Shown here piece by piece: positions 24,405 to 31,113 of a stretch of DNA of 64,000 nucleotides (its first letter is position 1; each line of letters begins with the position of its first letter). This stretch comes from Streptomyces sp. NBC_01210 (GTDB lineage Bacteria; Actinomycetota; Actinomycetes; Streptomycetales; Streptomycetaceae), in the NCBI RefSeq assembly GCF_036010325.1, contig NZ_CP108549.1:2232001-2296000 (forward strand), written 5' to 3'. The notes beneath the pieces were generated by a model. That model was given only the letters and a program-made list of their open reading frames with translations, made no database searches and was not told the DNA's origin. The position numbers and the translations under genes are program-made.

Positions 24405-25229
24405 ATGCCCGCTCCCCGCACCGTCCTGCTCACCGGCGCCGCAGGCGGCCTCGGCACGCTGATGCGGGGGCTGCTGCCCGCGTACGGCTACGAGCTCCGC
24501 CTCTTCGACGCCACTCCCATCGAGGGGGTGCCGGATGCGGTCACCGCCGACCTCGCCGACAAGGAGGCGCTGCGCGAAGCGGTACGGGGCGTCGACGCGA
24601 TCATCCACCTCGCGGGGATCTCACTGGAAGCACCCTTCGAGAAGATCCTGCGCGCGAACATCGAAGGGACGCACAACCTCTACGTGGCGGCCCGTGAAGA
24701 GGGCATCGACCGCATCGTCTTCGCCTCCAGCAACCACGCGGTCGGCTTCACCCCGCGCCCGCACGGGCAGCCGCCCTTCGCGTCCGACCAGCTGATCCCC
24801 ATCGACACCCCGCGGCGCCCCGACACCTTCTACGGCCTGTCCAAGTGCTTCGGCGAGGATCTGGCCCAGCTCTACTGGGATCTGCACGGCCTCGAGACCG
24901 TCTCCGTCCGCATCGGCTCCTGCTTCATGGAACCGACGTCCGTACGGATGCTGTCGGTCTGGATGAGCCCGGGCGACGGCGCCCGCCTCTTCCACGCCGC
25001 CCTCACCGCCGAGAACGTCGGCCACGCCGTCGTCTACGGCTCCTCCGCCAACACCCGCCTGTGGTGGGACCTCACGACGGCGCGCGCTCTCGGCTACGAG
25101 CCGCAGGACGACTCGGAGCAGTACGCCGAAAAGCTCGTCGCGCAGCAGGGCGAACTCGACCCGGACAACCCGGACCACGCACACCTGGGCGGCCACTTCA
25201 CCACCAACCCGCCCCAGTGGCCGTACTGA
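24405..25229 (+). CDS. udh: Uronate dehydrogenase-like NAD-dependent SDR
   Basis: 274 residues from the ATG at 24405, preceded by GAGGAGA. An extended-type short-chain dehydrogenase with the nucleotide loop TGAAGGLG and catalytic Y-x-x-x-K in FYGLSKCFGEDLA. FASSNHAVGF and VRIGSCFMEPTSVRMLSVW are close to known bacterial uronate dehydrogenases, which oxidise glucuronate or galacturonate to the aldarolactone with NAD+. The divergent kdgD supports this role. The hydrolysis and aldarate dehydratase steps are not obvious in the window, unless supplied by the unknown gene at 22059. Confidence 0.85.
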   Translation: MPAPRTVLLTGAAGGLGTLMRGLLPAYGYELRLFDATPIEGVPDAVTADLADKEALREAVRGVDAIIHLAGISLEAPFEKILRANIEGTHNLYVAAREEGIDRIVFASSNHAVGFTPRPHGQPPFASDQLIPIDTPRRPDTFYGLSKCFGEDLAQLYWDLHGLETVSVRIGSCFMEPTSVRMLSVWMSPGDGARLFHAALTAENVGHAVVYGSSANTRLWWDLTTARALGYEPQDDSEQYAEKLVAQQGELDPDNPDHAHLGGHFTTNPPQWPY

Positions 25230-25286
25230 TCGCGCCCAGGGAAATTCGCGTGCCGAGCGGGCCGCGCCCCGGCCAGGATGTGAGAC

Positions 25287-25505
25287 ATGGCCAAGCCCTT
25301 CGGATTCAGCTACGCGCAGCACGGCGACGGCAGCGTCGTCATCACCCACCGCGGCCGCGCCGCCGGCACGCTGCGCGGCGCCCGCGCCGAGAAGTTCCTG
25401 GCCGAAGTGGAGTCGGGCGACGCCCAGCTGGTCATGGCCCGCTGGACCGGCGCGTACAAATTCGGCAATGAGCGCACCGCCCGCAACCACCCGCGCAACA
25501 GATAG
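25287..25505 (+). CDS. Small conserved actinobacterial protein
   Basis: 72 residues, basic: MAKPFGFSYAQHGDGSVVIT at the start, GRAAGTLRGARAEKFLAEVE in the middle and NERTARNHPRNR at the end. Codon use is typical of a real Streptomyces gene. The shape suggests a compact beta-alpha fold, but I do not recognise a function. It follows udh by 57 bp and precedes the TerD gene. Confidence 0.75.
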   Translation: MAKPFGFSYAQHGDGSVVITHRGRAAGTLRGARAEKFLAEVESGDAQLVMARWTGAYKFGNERTARNHPRNR

Positions 25506-25552
25506 CCCGAAGGTAAGGGAACGGTAAAGCGCCCTCAATCGTTATCCCCGGC

Positions 25553-26782
25553 ATGACAGCTATGACCCCCGGCTCGAACATCCCTCTCTCCGTCGCCCGC
25601 GTGGTGGTGGACGTCGCCGCCCCGGTGCGGCTCGACGTATCGGGCCTGCTGCTCACCGCCGACGGCAAGGTGCGCTCCGACGACGACTTCATCTTCTACA
25701 ACCAGCCGACGGGCCCCGGTGTCAGCTACCGCTCCGGTGGCGGCAGTGCGCCCGACGCGATCGTGGTGGACACCGCCGCGGTCCCGCCCGGTATCGAGAA
25801 GATCGTCGTCACGGCGAGCCCGGACGCCACGGGACAGACCTTCCAGGGCATCGAGCCGACCGCCACCATCCGCAGCGCCGACGACGGCAGCGCGCTCGCC
25901 ACCTTCACGCCACCGCAGCTCGGTGCCGAGACCGCGCTGGTCGTCGTGGAGATCTACCTCCGTAACGGCGCCTGGAAGGCCCGTGCGGTCGGCCAGGGGT
26001 ACGCGAACGGGCTGGCGGGCATCGCCACCGACTTCGGCGTCTCCGTCGACGAGGAGCCCGCCGCCGCGCCCGCTGCGGCCGCCACGCCCGCCCCTGCGGC
26101 CGCGCCTGTGGCCGCACCGTCGGCGCCGGCCGACCCGCGCCTGGCCGCGGCTCCGCCCGCCCCCTCCGCGCCCCCGGCCGCACCCGCACCCGCCGCCGGC
26201 GCCGGAAAAATCAACCTGGACAAGGGCCGGGTCAGCCTCCAGAAGAACCAGACCGTCTCCCTGGTCAAGGGCGGCCGACCGCTGCTCTCGCAGGTCAAGA
26301 TGGGCCTCGGCTGGGAGCCGGCGTTCGGCGGCAAGGACATCGACCTCGACGCCTCCGTCATCGCCTACGGCCCCAACCGCAACCACCTGGACAGCTGCTA
26401 CTTCGGCAAGCTCTCGATCCTGAACGGCGCGATCAAGCACTCCGGCGACAATCTGACGGGTGAGGGCGCGGGCGACGACGAGGTGATCGTCGTGGATCTG
26501 GGCCGGCTTCCTGCCGAGGCGACGGGCCTGGTCTTCACCGTCAACTCATTCTCGGGACAGAAGTTCACCGAGGTGGCCAAGGCCTACTGCCGACTGATCG
26601 ACGCGGCGACGGGCGAGGAGCTGGTCCGCTTCGATCTCACCGGCGCGGAACCGCAGACCGGCGTCATGATGGCGAAACTGATCAAGCAGTTCTCGGGCGA
26701 ATGGGACATGACCGCCATGGGCGATTTCGTGAAGTCCCGCACCGTGCGCGGCATGGTGAAGCCGGCCGCCCAGGCACTGTGA
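25553..26782 (+). CDS. Tandem TerD-domain protein
   Basis: 409 residues (start 25553, or the second ATG at 25562). Two TerD-like domains, about residues 8-165 and 225-405, are joined by a 50-residue Ala/Pro linker. Calcium-site-type acidic sequences are visible: RSDDDFIFYNQP in the first domain, and GWEPAFGGKDIDLDASVIAYG with SGDNLTGEGAGDDEVIVVDL in the second. TerD proteins belong to tellurite/stress-response systems and bind Ca2+. The first domain lacks the DLD strand and is diverged. No other ter genes are adjacent, so this is a stand-alone paralogue. Confidence 0.9.
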   Translation: MTAMTPGSNIPLSVARVVVDVAAPVRLDVSGLLLTADGKVRSDDDFIFYNQPTGPGVSYRSGGGSAPDAIVVDTAAVPPGIEKIVVTASPDATGQTFQGIEPTATIRSADDGSALATFTPPQLGAETALVVVEIYLRNGAWKARAVGQGYANGLAGIATDFGVSVDEEPAAAPAAAATPAPAAAPVAAPSAPADPRLAAAPPAPSAPPAAPAPAAGAGKINLDKGRVSLQKNQTVSLVKGGRPLLSQVKMGLGWEPAFGGKDIDLDASVIAYGPNRNHLDSCYFGKLSILNGAIKHSGDNLTGEGAGDDEVIVVDLGRLPAEATGLVFTVNSFSGQKFTEVAKAYCRLIDAATGEELVRFDLTGAEPQTGVMMAKLIKQFSGEWDMTAMGDFVKSRTVRGMVKPAAQAL

Positions 26783-26811
26783 CCCGCCGAGCACCGTGAC
26801 CTGCGCCGCCG

Positions 26812-26845
26812 GGGCCGCCATCGCTGCTAGGTGATGGCGGGCCCG
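26812..26845. terminator. Terminator between convergent genes
   Basis: GGCCGCCATC and GATGGCGGGCC arms around a 10-nt loop lie between the TerD gene and the convergent gene ending at 26858. Probably bidirectional. Confidence 0.6.
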
Positions 26846-26857
26846 GGGGCCAGGTCC

Positions 26858-27088
26858 TCAGAGTTTGGCCAGCTTGGAGTATGGGCTCAGGATTCTTCCC
26901 TGACGCCCCGAGAAGTCGACGAGCACAGCGGCGTTGTCGCCCTCGACTGCGATGACTCTTCCGAGTCCGAACTGGTCATGCGAGACCCGGTCCCCCACTT
27001 CGTATTGCTCAATGGGTGGGGCAGCCGCGGCCGGTTTGTTGAAGGGACTGGAGGGCAGGTAGCGCCGGGATCCGGCTGACTTTGTCAT
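26858..27088 (-). CDS. Small conserved protein with Tudor/SH3-like fold
   Basis: 76 residues from the ATG at 27088 (MTKSAGSRRYLPSSPF); an upstream ATG at 27121 would add 11 residues. The body YEVGDRVSHDQFGLGRVIAV followed by VLVDFSGRQGRILSPYSKLAKL resembles the C-terminal Tudor-like domain of UvrD/PcrA helicases and CarD-like RNA-polymerase-binding modules. It could bind DNA or RNA polymerase. Conserved in Streptomyces by my recollection; the function is not established. Confidence 0.8.
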   Translation of the reverse strand: MTKSAGSRRYLPSSPFNKPAAAAPPIEQYEVGDRVSHDQFGLGRVIAVEGDNAAVLVDFSGRQGRILSPYSKLAKL

Positions 27089-27127
27089 TACCTCGAGTAT
27101 GCGCCCTCGGGCCCCCGCCACGCCACG

Positions 27128-28144
27128 TCAGAACAGCGCGCTATAAGCATTGAGCGCGGGCTGGCCGCCGAGATGGGCGTAGAGCACGGTCGCTTCGGAC
27201 CCGATCTCACCACGTGTGACCAGGTCTGTCATCCCGGCCATCGACTTCCCCTCGTACACCGGATCCGTCACCATCCCCTCCGTACGGGCCGCAAGACGCA
27301 TCGCATCCAGCGTCGTGGCGTCCGGGATGCCGTATGTCCCCGCGTGGTACCGCGCGTCCAGTTCGATGTCCTGATCCGGCAGCTCGCGCTCCACTCCGAT
27401 GAGTGAGGCGGTATTGCGTGCGATGCGCCCGATCTGCTCCCGGGTCCGCTCCGGGGCGGCCGAAGCGTCGATGCCGATCACGCGCCTCGGCCGGCCGCCG
27501 GCCTCCTCGAGCGCCGCGAAGCCCGCGATCATTCCGGCCTGTGTACTGCCGGTGACCGAGCAGACCACGACGGTGTCGAAGAAGACCCCTGACGCCCGCT
27601 CCTGCTCGGCCACTTCGTACGCCCAGTTGGCAAAGCCGAGCCCGCCCAGCGGATGATCGGAGGCACCGGCCGGGATCGCATACGGACGGCCGCCGCTCTC
27701 CTCGACGTCGCGCAGTGCCTGCTCCCAGCTCTCCTTGACGCCGATCCCGAACCCGGCGCGCACCAGCCGGACGTCGGCGCCCGCGAGCCGGCTGATCAGG
27801 ATGTTGCCGACCTTGTCGTACACGGCGTCCGGCCAGTCGACCCAGCTCTCCTGCACCAGTACGCAGCGCAGCCCGGCGTGGGCGGCGACGGCCGCGACCT
27901 GGCGGGTGTGGTTGGACTGCACTCCGCCGATGGACACCAGGGTGTCGCAGCCCTTGGCGAGGGCGTCGGCGACGAGGTACTCCAACTTGCGCGTCTTGTT
28001 GCCGCCGTAGGCGATACCGGAGTTGCAGTCCTCGCGCTTGGCCCACAGCTCCGCGCCGCCGAGGTGGCGGGTCAGCCGGTCGAGCCGGTGCACCGGCGAG
28101 GGACCGAACAGCAGCGGATAGCGCTCGTACGACGTGATCGACAC
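27128..28144 (-). CDS. acdS: 1-aminocyclopropane-1-carboxylate deaminase
   Basis: 338 residues from a GTG at 28144 with AAGGGAG upstream. A PLP enzyme of the tryptophan synthase beta fold that opens the ACC ring to give 2-oxobutyrate and ammonia, lowering plant ethylene. The cofactor lysine is in [12 protein letters not shown] and the substrate loop in [29 protein letters not shown] (the Tyr-Glu pair) and [14 protein letters not shown] (the Leu in HLGG) are the residues that separate true ACC deaminases from D-cysteine desulfhydrases. A GntR regulator lies 23 bp upstream on the same strand. Confidence 0.93.
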   Translation of the reverse strand: MSITSYERYPLLFGPSPVHRLDRLTRHLGGAELWAKREDCNSGIAYGGNKTRKLEYLVADALAKGCDTLVSIGGVQSNHTRQVAAVAAHAGLRCVLVQESWVDWPDAVYDKVGNILISRLAGADVRLVRAGFGIGVKESWEQALRDVEESGGRPYAIPAGASDHPLGGLGFANWAYEVAEQERASGVFFDTVVVCSVTGSTQAGMIAGFAALEEAGGRPRRVIGIDASAAPERTREQIGRIARNTASLIGVERELPDQDIELDARYHAGTYGIPDATTLDAMRLAARTEGMVTDPVYEGKSMAGMTDLVTRGEIGSEATVLYAHLGGQPALNAYSALF

Positions 28145-28167
28145 GCTGACTCCCTTGATTCGGATGA

Positions 28168-28824
28168 TCAGAGAAGGTCCGGTTCGTCCGCAAGATCTTC
28201 GAGCGCGCGCCAGATCCGCGCGGTGACCCGGGCCACCTCGTCGGCATCGCCTGCGGCGCACGCTTCGATGAGCCGCACATGCAGCTCGGCCGACCGCAGC
28301 GCGCTGGCCTCGGCGAACTGCCGCCACTCCAGTCGGCGGATCAGCGGGGTGTGGCGCGCGATCGTCGCCGCGACAGCGCGGTTGCCGCAGGCCCGTACGA
28401 GTACGTCATGCAGCTCGTCGTCGGCCTGCAGCGCCTCGCCGACGGCACCGGTGCGGGTCGCGCTCTCGAAGCGGCTGTTCGCCTCGCGCATCTCGGCGAT
28501 GTCCCCGCCCGTGAGCAGCGGTACGGCGGCCCTCGCGGCCAGCTCGTGCATGGCGCGCACGACGACGGCGGCCTCGCGCACGGCGCGCGGGTCGAGCCGC
28601 GTCACCCGCGTATAGCTCTGCGGCTTGGTCTCGACGAGCCCTTCCTCCGCGAGCCGTGCCAGCGCCTCGCGCACCGGGGCGCGCGAGAGCCCGAGCCGCT
28701 CGGCGAGGCCGGCGTCGCGCACGGGATCTCCCGGCGGCAGCTCGCCGCGCACGATGGCGTCCCGGATCGCCGCGTACGCCGTGTCGCGCAGCAGAGTCCG
28801 CCGTACCGGCCGCAGTGCACCCAT
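28168..28824 (-). CDS. GntR-family (FadR subfamily) regulator
   Basis: 218 residues. The N-terminal winged helix is [44 protein letters not shown], and the helical FCD effector domain carries [12 protein letters not shown] and [20 protein letters not shown]. It is co-directional with acdS (23 bp apart), so it probably controls the ACC deaminase operon and itself. The ATG at 28824 is only 3 bp from a perfect operator-like palindrome, and a leaderless transcript is possible. Confidence 0.92.
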   Translation of the reverse strand: MGALRPVRRTLLRDTAYAAIRDAIVRGELPPGDPVRDAGLAERLGLSRAPVREALARLAEEGLVETKPQSYTRVTRLDPRAVREAAVVVRAMHELAARAAVPLLTGGDIAEMREANSRFESATRTGAVGEALQADDELHDVLVRACGNRAVAATIARHTPLIRRLEWRQFAEASALRSAELHVRLIEACAAGDADEVARVTARIWRALEDLADEPDLL

Positions 28825-28827
28825 GAA

Positions 28828-28846
28828 CTGACATGTTAGATGTCAG
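28828..28846. promoter_or_regulatory. GntR operator overlapping the -10 region
   Basis: A perfect 7-bp inverted repeat CTGACAT-GTTAG-ATGTCAG. On the minus strand it contains TAACAT, a -10 candidate placed 8 nt before the GntR start codon, so binding would block the promoter. The symmetry and spacing fit autoregulation. Confidence 0.65.
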
Positions 28847-28933
28847 CTCACAGGCGCACAACGGCCGCACTCATCCCCGGCTCACTTCCCGGGCTCACGC
28901 CGAGGACTCAATTCCAGGGTGCAGTTCCAGGAC

Positions 28934-30511
28934 TCAATTCCAGGGCCAGTCGGCATCCCGGCCCCGCTCGAGCAGCGGCACCATGCGGAAGGCCGCGTCC
29001 GTGAGTCCCCCGAAGGTGTGCCGGTTCGGCTTGCCCGACGGAGCGTGGCCGGCCCGGTACCCCGCCAGGTTCCAGGTGTAGACCGGGATGTCCGCCGGGA
29101 CCTGCTCGGTCGGGTCGCCGTGGTAGCTGTACGCCGCCTGCTCGTCGGTGACGATCAGCACCCGGTCGTGCTTCTTGTAGTGCTTGCGGACCGCCTCGGT
29201 GGTGTTGGTGCCGCCGAGGTCGCCGAAGCGCTCAAGGACCTTCAGTACGGACTCGCCCTTGCCGTACTTCACGGACGCGCTGCTCGTACCGAACTCGATC
29301 AGATCCGCGCGGTCCGCCCGCATCGCCACCGCCGCCCCGAACACCGCCGCCGCGTCGGCGCGGTTGAGCTCGGAGCGGTCCGAGAGCCGCGCCCACATGG
29401 AGCCCGAACGGTCGACCAGGATCAGCGTCCGGCCGGGCAGTGCGGGCACATTGGCCAGCGAGTGGCCGAGCGCCCGCTCCAGCGGGTACGACCAGCGCAG
29501 CGACGGCGCGTGCTGGTACGCGGCGAGGTAGCGGAAGGGGAACTGCCGCGATGCGGCGACCACTTCGGGATCCGAGATCTCCGCGGCGACCTGCGCGGCG
29601 ACCTGGTCCGAGACGCCGGCCTCGTCGAAGTTCCGCAGGTTGCGGACCAGCGCCATCGGACCCATGGACGGGATGACGGCCTCCCAGGCCACCGCGTCCA
29701 TCGGACCCTGCAGCCAGCCCGCGAGCGCCTCCCAGGTCATGCCCGCCTCGGCGAGGCGCGCCGCGCCGTCGGGCGCGGTGATCACCGCGCGCCGCTCGGC
29801 GGCCGGCACCGCCATCAGCGCCCGGTGGGCGGTGAGCGTGCGGTTCGTGGCGGGCGGCTCGGCCGTGTCCGGGTTGTGCCGGCGGTCGAGGGCGTACTGG
29901 AACAGCGCGCCCTGCCACGGCTTCCCGGGGTCGGGCGAGGCGTGAACGAGGTTGAGGATGTCGCCGAAGCGGTAGCCCTTGGAGGCGGTGTCGTACTTCA
30001 GCAGCGACTTTCCGCTGTAGAGGCGGGACACGGCGTCCGCGATACCGCGCTTGACGGGCTTGGGGACATTGCGGCCGTACTGCGAGGTCCAGTAGCCGAG
30101 CATTTCGCCCGGCTCGTCGGCACGCCGCAGTACGGATTCGACGACCTGACGGTTCGTCGGACCCGCGGTCACGGACGCGTCGAGGCGCGCCTTGACGTAT
30201 TCGGCGGCGCCGACAATGGAGGCGGTCCGCATATTGCCCTCGCCGCGCAGCCACGCGAGCAGGCCGGCGGTCCACTCCGGGTCTTCGACGGCGAGTCGGC
30301 GTACGAGGATGGTGAAGCGGTTGTCACGGTCGCCGCCGGACTCGTAAAAGCTCTGCTGTGAAACGAAGTTGGCGACGGCCAGCAGAAAGAGCTCGGAGCG
30401 TGCGTCGCGCTCGGCGCCGATGCCGCCCTGGTGGGTGCGGACGGCGCGACCGGCCGACCGCACGGGCGAGACGGCCCCTGCCTTGGTGGTACGGGTGTTG
30501 AAGCGTGCCAT
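28934..30511 (-). CDS. rsr: Rsr, Ro60-type TROVE-domain RNA-binding protein
   Basis: 525 residues from the ATG at 30511. The N-terminal 350 or so residues are the TROVE HEAT-repeat ring: QSFYESGGDRDNRFTILVRR, TAGLLAWLRGEGNMRTASIV, YGRNVPKPVKRGIADA and NLRNFDEAGVS. The C-terminal von Willebrand A domain has an intact MIDAS DRSGS (about residue 367). Rsr/Ro60 proteins hold the ends of misfolded or structured RNA in the ring, bind Y RNAs, and in Deinococcus tether PNPase for RNA decay. Three Y-RNA-like transcription units lie immediately upstream on the same strand, strongly supporting this identity. No rtcB or rtcA is nearby. Confidence 0.95.
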   Translation of the reverse strand: MARFNTRTTKAGAVSPVRSAGRAVRTHQGGIGAERDARSELFLLAVANFVSQQSFYESGGDRDNRFTILVRRLAVEDPEWTAGLLAWLRGEGNMRTASIVGAAEYVKARLDASVTAGPTNRQVVESVLRRADEPGEMLGYWTSQYGRNVPKPVKRGIADAVSRLYSGKSLLKYDTASKGYRFGDILNLVHASPDPGKPWQGALFQYALDRRHNPDTAEPPATNRTLTAHRALMAVPAAERRAVITAPDGAARLAEAGMTWEALAGWLQGPMDAVAWEAVIPSMGPMALVRNLRNFDEAGVSDQVAAQVAAEISDPEVVAASRQFPFRYLAAYQHAPSLRWSYPLERALGHSLANVPALPGRTLILVDRSGSMWARLSDRSELNRADAAAVFGAAVAMRADRADLIEFGTSSASVKYGKGESVLKVLERFGDLGGTNTTEAVRKHYKKHDRVLIVTDEQAAYSYHGDPTEQVPADIPVYTWNLAGYRAGHAPSGKPNRHTFGGLTDAAFRMVPLLERGRDADWPWN

Positions 30512-30518
30512 GTGAATT

Positions 30519-30536
30519 CCCCCGAATTCCTGGGGG
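30519..30536 (-). promoter_or_regulatory. Leader hairpin enclosing the rsr ribosome binding site
   Basis: On the minus strand CCCCC-AGGAATTC-GGGGG forms a 5-bp GC stem. The GGGGG arm is the only Shine-Dalgarno-like sequence, 7 nt before the rsr ATG. Closed, it would limit rsr translation. Confidence 0.5.
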
Positions 30537-30545
30537 AAGCGCAGC

Positions 30546-30690
30546 AAAAGGGGTGCCCGAGATCAGGAGTCGGCGACGGACTTGTGCCGGGCGTGATTCC
30601 GGATTTCACCACCAGCCGTGGCTGGGCGGGATTCGAACCCGCAGCCTCCCGGTCCGAGGAAGTAACCGTTGCCTGCGCACCGGGCACCCC
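30546..30690 (-). ncRNA. Y RNA-like RNA, unit 3 (tRNA-like module, U-tract end)
   Basis: About 145 nt on the minus strand, closed by a perfect 10-bp stem (GGGGTGCCCG at 30690-30681 with CGGGCACCCC at 30559-30550) followed by TTTT, which resembles an intrinsic 3' end. After the 5' strand comes GGTGCGCAGGC-N6-TACTTC, shared with units 1 and 2; before the 3' strand comes CTGATCTC. Inside is a tRNA mimic in permuted order: a T arm GCGGGTTCGAATCCCGC with consensus T loop, a hairpin CCAGC-CACG-GCTGG in place of the acceptor end, then a D-arm-like GTGA-AATCCGGAA-TCAC with the loop GG pair. CCGGG and CCCGG close the module. It is the unit nearest rsr, ending 35 bp before the start codon. Confidence 0.8.
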
Positions 30691-30700
30691 GAATGCTGAG

Positions 30701-30771
30701 CCTCCCGAGATCAAGAGTGGCTGCGGCGTGATTTCGTTGGAAGAAGTAGCCGCGGCCTTCGCACCGGGAGG
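30701..30771 (-). ncRNA. Y RNA-like RNA, unit 2 (minimal form)
   Basis: About 71 nt on the minus strand with a 7-bp closing stem (CCTCCCG at 30771-30765 with CGGGAGG at 30707-30701). The shared 5' motif GGTGCGAAGGC-N6-TACTTC is present, and the 3' strand carries TTGATCTC. The interior is a single hairpin (GCGGC with GCCGC plus an adjacent GGC/GCC) and lacks the tRNA-like module of units 1 and 3. It resembles the simple Ro-binding stem-loop of Y RNAs. It lies 10 bp from unit 3 and 18 bp from unit 1. CACAAT just upstream (minus strand) could be a -10 box. Confidence 0.7.
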
Positions 30772-30789
30772 TGCATGAAATTGTGGTGT

Positions 30790-30924
30790 GTCCAGAGATC
30801 GAGGCCGGCGGAACCGACAAGGTGCTCTGCCAACTGAGCTACACCGGCCCGAAGCCGGTGACGGGACTCGAACCCGCGGCCTCCCCATGAAGAGTGGAAG
30901 TAGGTCCTGCCTTCGCACCTGGAC
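30790..30924 (-). ncRNA. Y RNA-like RNA, unit 1 (permuted tRNA-like module)
   Basis: About 135 nt on the minus strand, closed by GTCCAG (30924-30919) and CTGGAC (30795-30790). The 5' strand has GGTGCGAAGGC-N6-TACTTC, resembling the bulged Ro-binding helix of animal Y RNAs (GGUCCGAAGGUAG-like); the 3' strand has CGATCTC. Between them, GAGGCC/GGCCTC closes a circularly permuted tRNA: T arm GCGGGTTCGAGTCCCGT, then a 7-bp acceptor stem CACCGGC/GCCGGTG joined by a TTCGG loop, TA, and a canonical D arm GCTC-AGTTGGCA-GAGC. There is no anticodon arm. This is the layout expected for bacterial YrlA-type Y RNAs that mimic tRNA. Confidence 0.85.
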
Positions 30925-30931
30925 GAGGATC

Positions 30932-30937
30932 ACCTTA
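30932..30937 (-). promoter_or_regulatory. Candidate -10 box for the Y RNA cluster
   Basis: TAAGGT on the minus strand lies 7 nt before the first base of the unit 1 closing stem, the right distance for a transcription start there. No convincing -35 element is seen; TTGGCG is 19 bp upstream. From here to 31028 no other feature is visible. Confidence 0.45.
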
Positions 30938-31028
30938 GGAGGGCAACGTCCGGGTGCGCCAAGGGTTTTCCGGGGCAGCGACGGTCGCCGTGAAGACGGT
31001 GCGTGAACACATCGCCGCGGCCTGCCGC

Positions 31029-31063
31029 TACGCCCGTACCGGCACGAGGACGGTACGGGCGTA
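31029..31063. terminator. Hairpin downstream of the phoX-type gene
   Basis: A perfect 13-bp inverted repeat, TACGCCCGTACCG (31029-31041) and CGGTACGGGCGTA (31051-31063), follows the phosphatase gene on the minus strand and separates it from the Y RNA promoter. Probable terminator without U-tract. Confidence 0.7.
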
Positions 31064-31113
31064 CAACCGGGGCGGCGTCAACGGCACCGTCAGAGGTGCC
31101 GTCAGAGGTACTG

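Noticed and set aside
30431..30778. Open frames across the Y RNA region as small proteins
   Set aside because: They run across structured RNA elements on both strands, have no ribosome binding site and show no family resemblance.
30790..30924. A circularly permuted or split tRNA gene
   Set aside because: T arm, acceptor stem and D arm are present, but there is no anticodon arm. The module is embedded in longer stems that share motifs with two neighbouring units, which fits Y RNA mimicry better than a functional tRNA.
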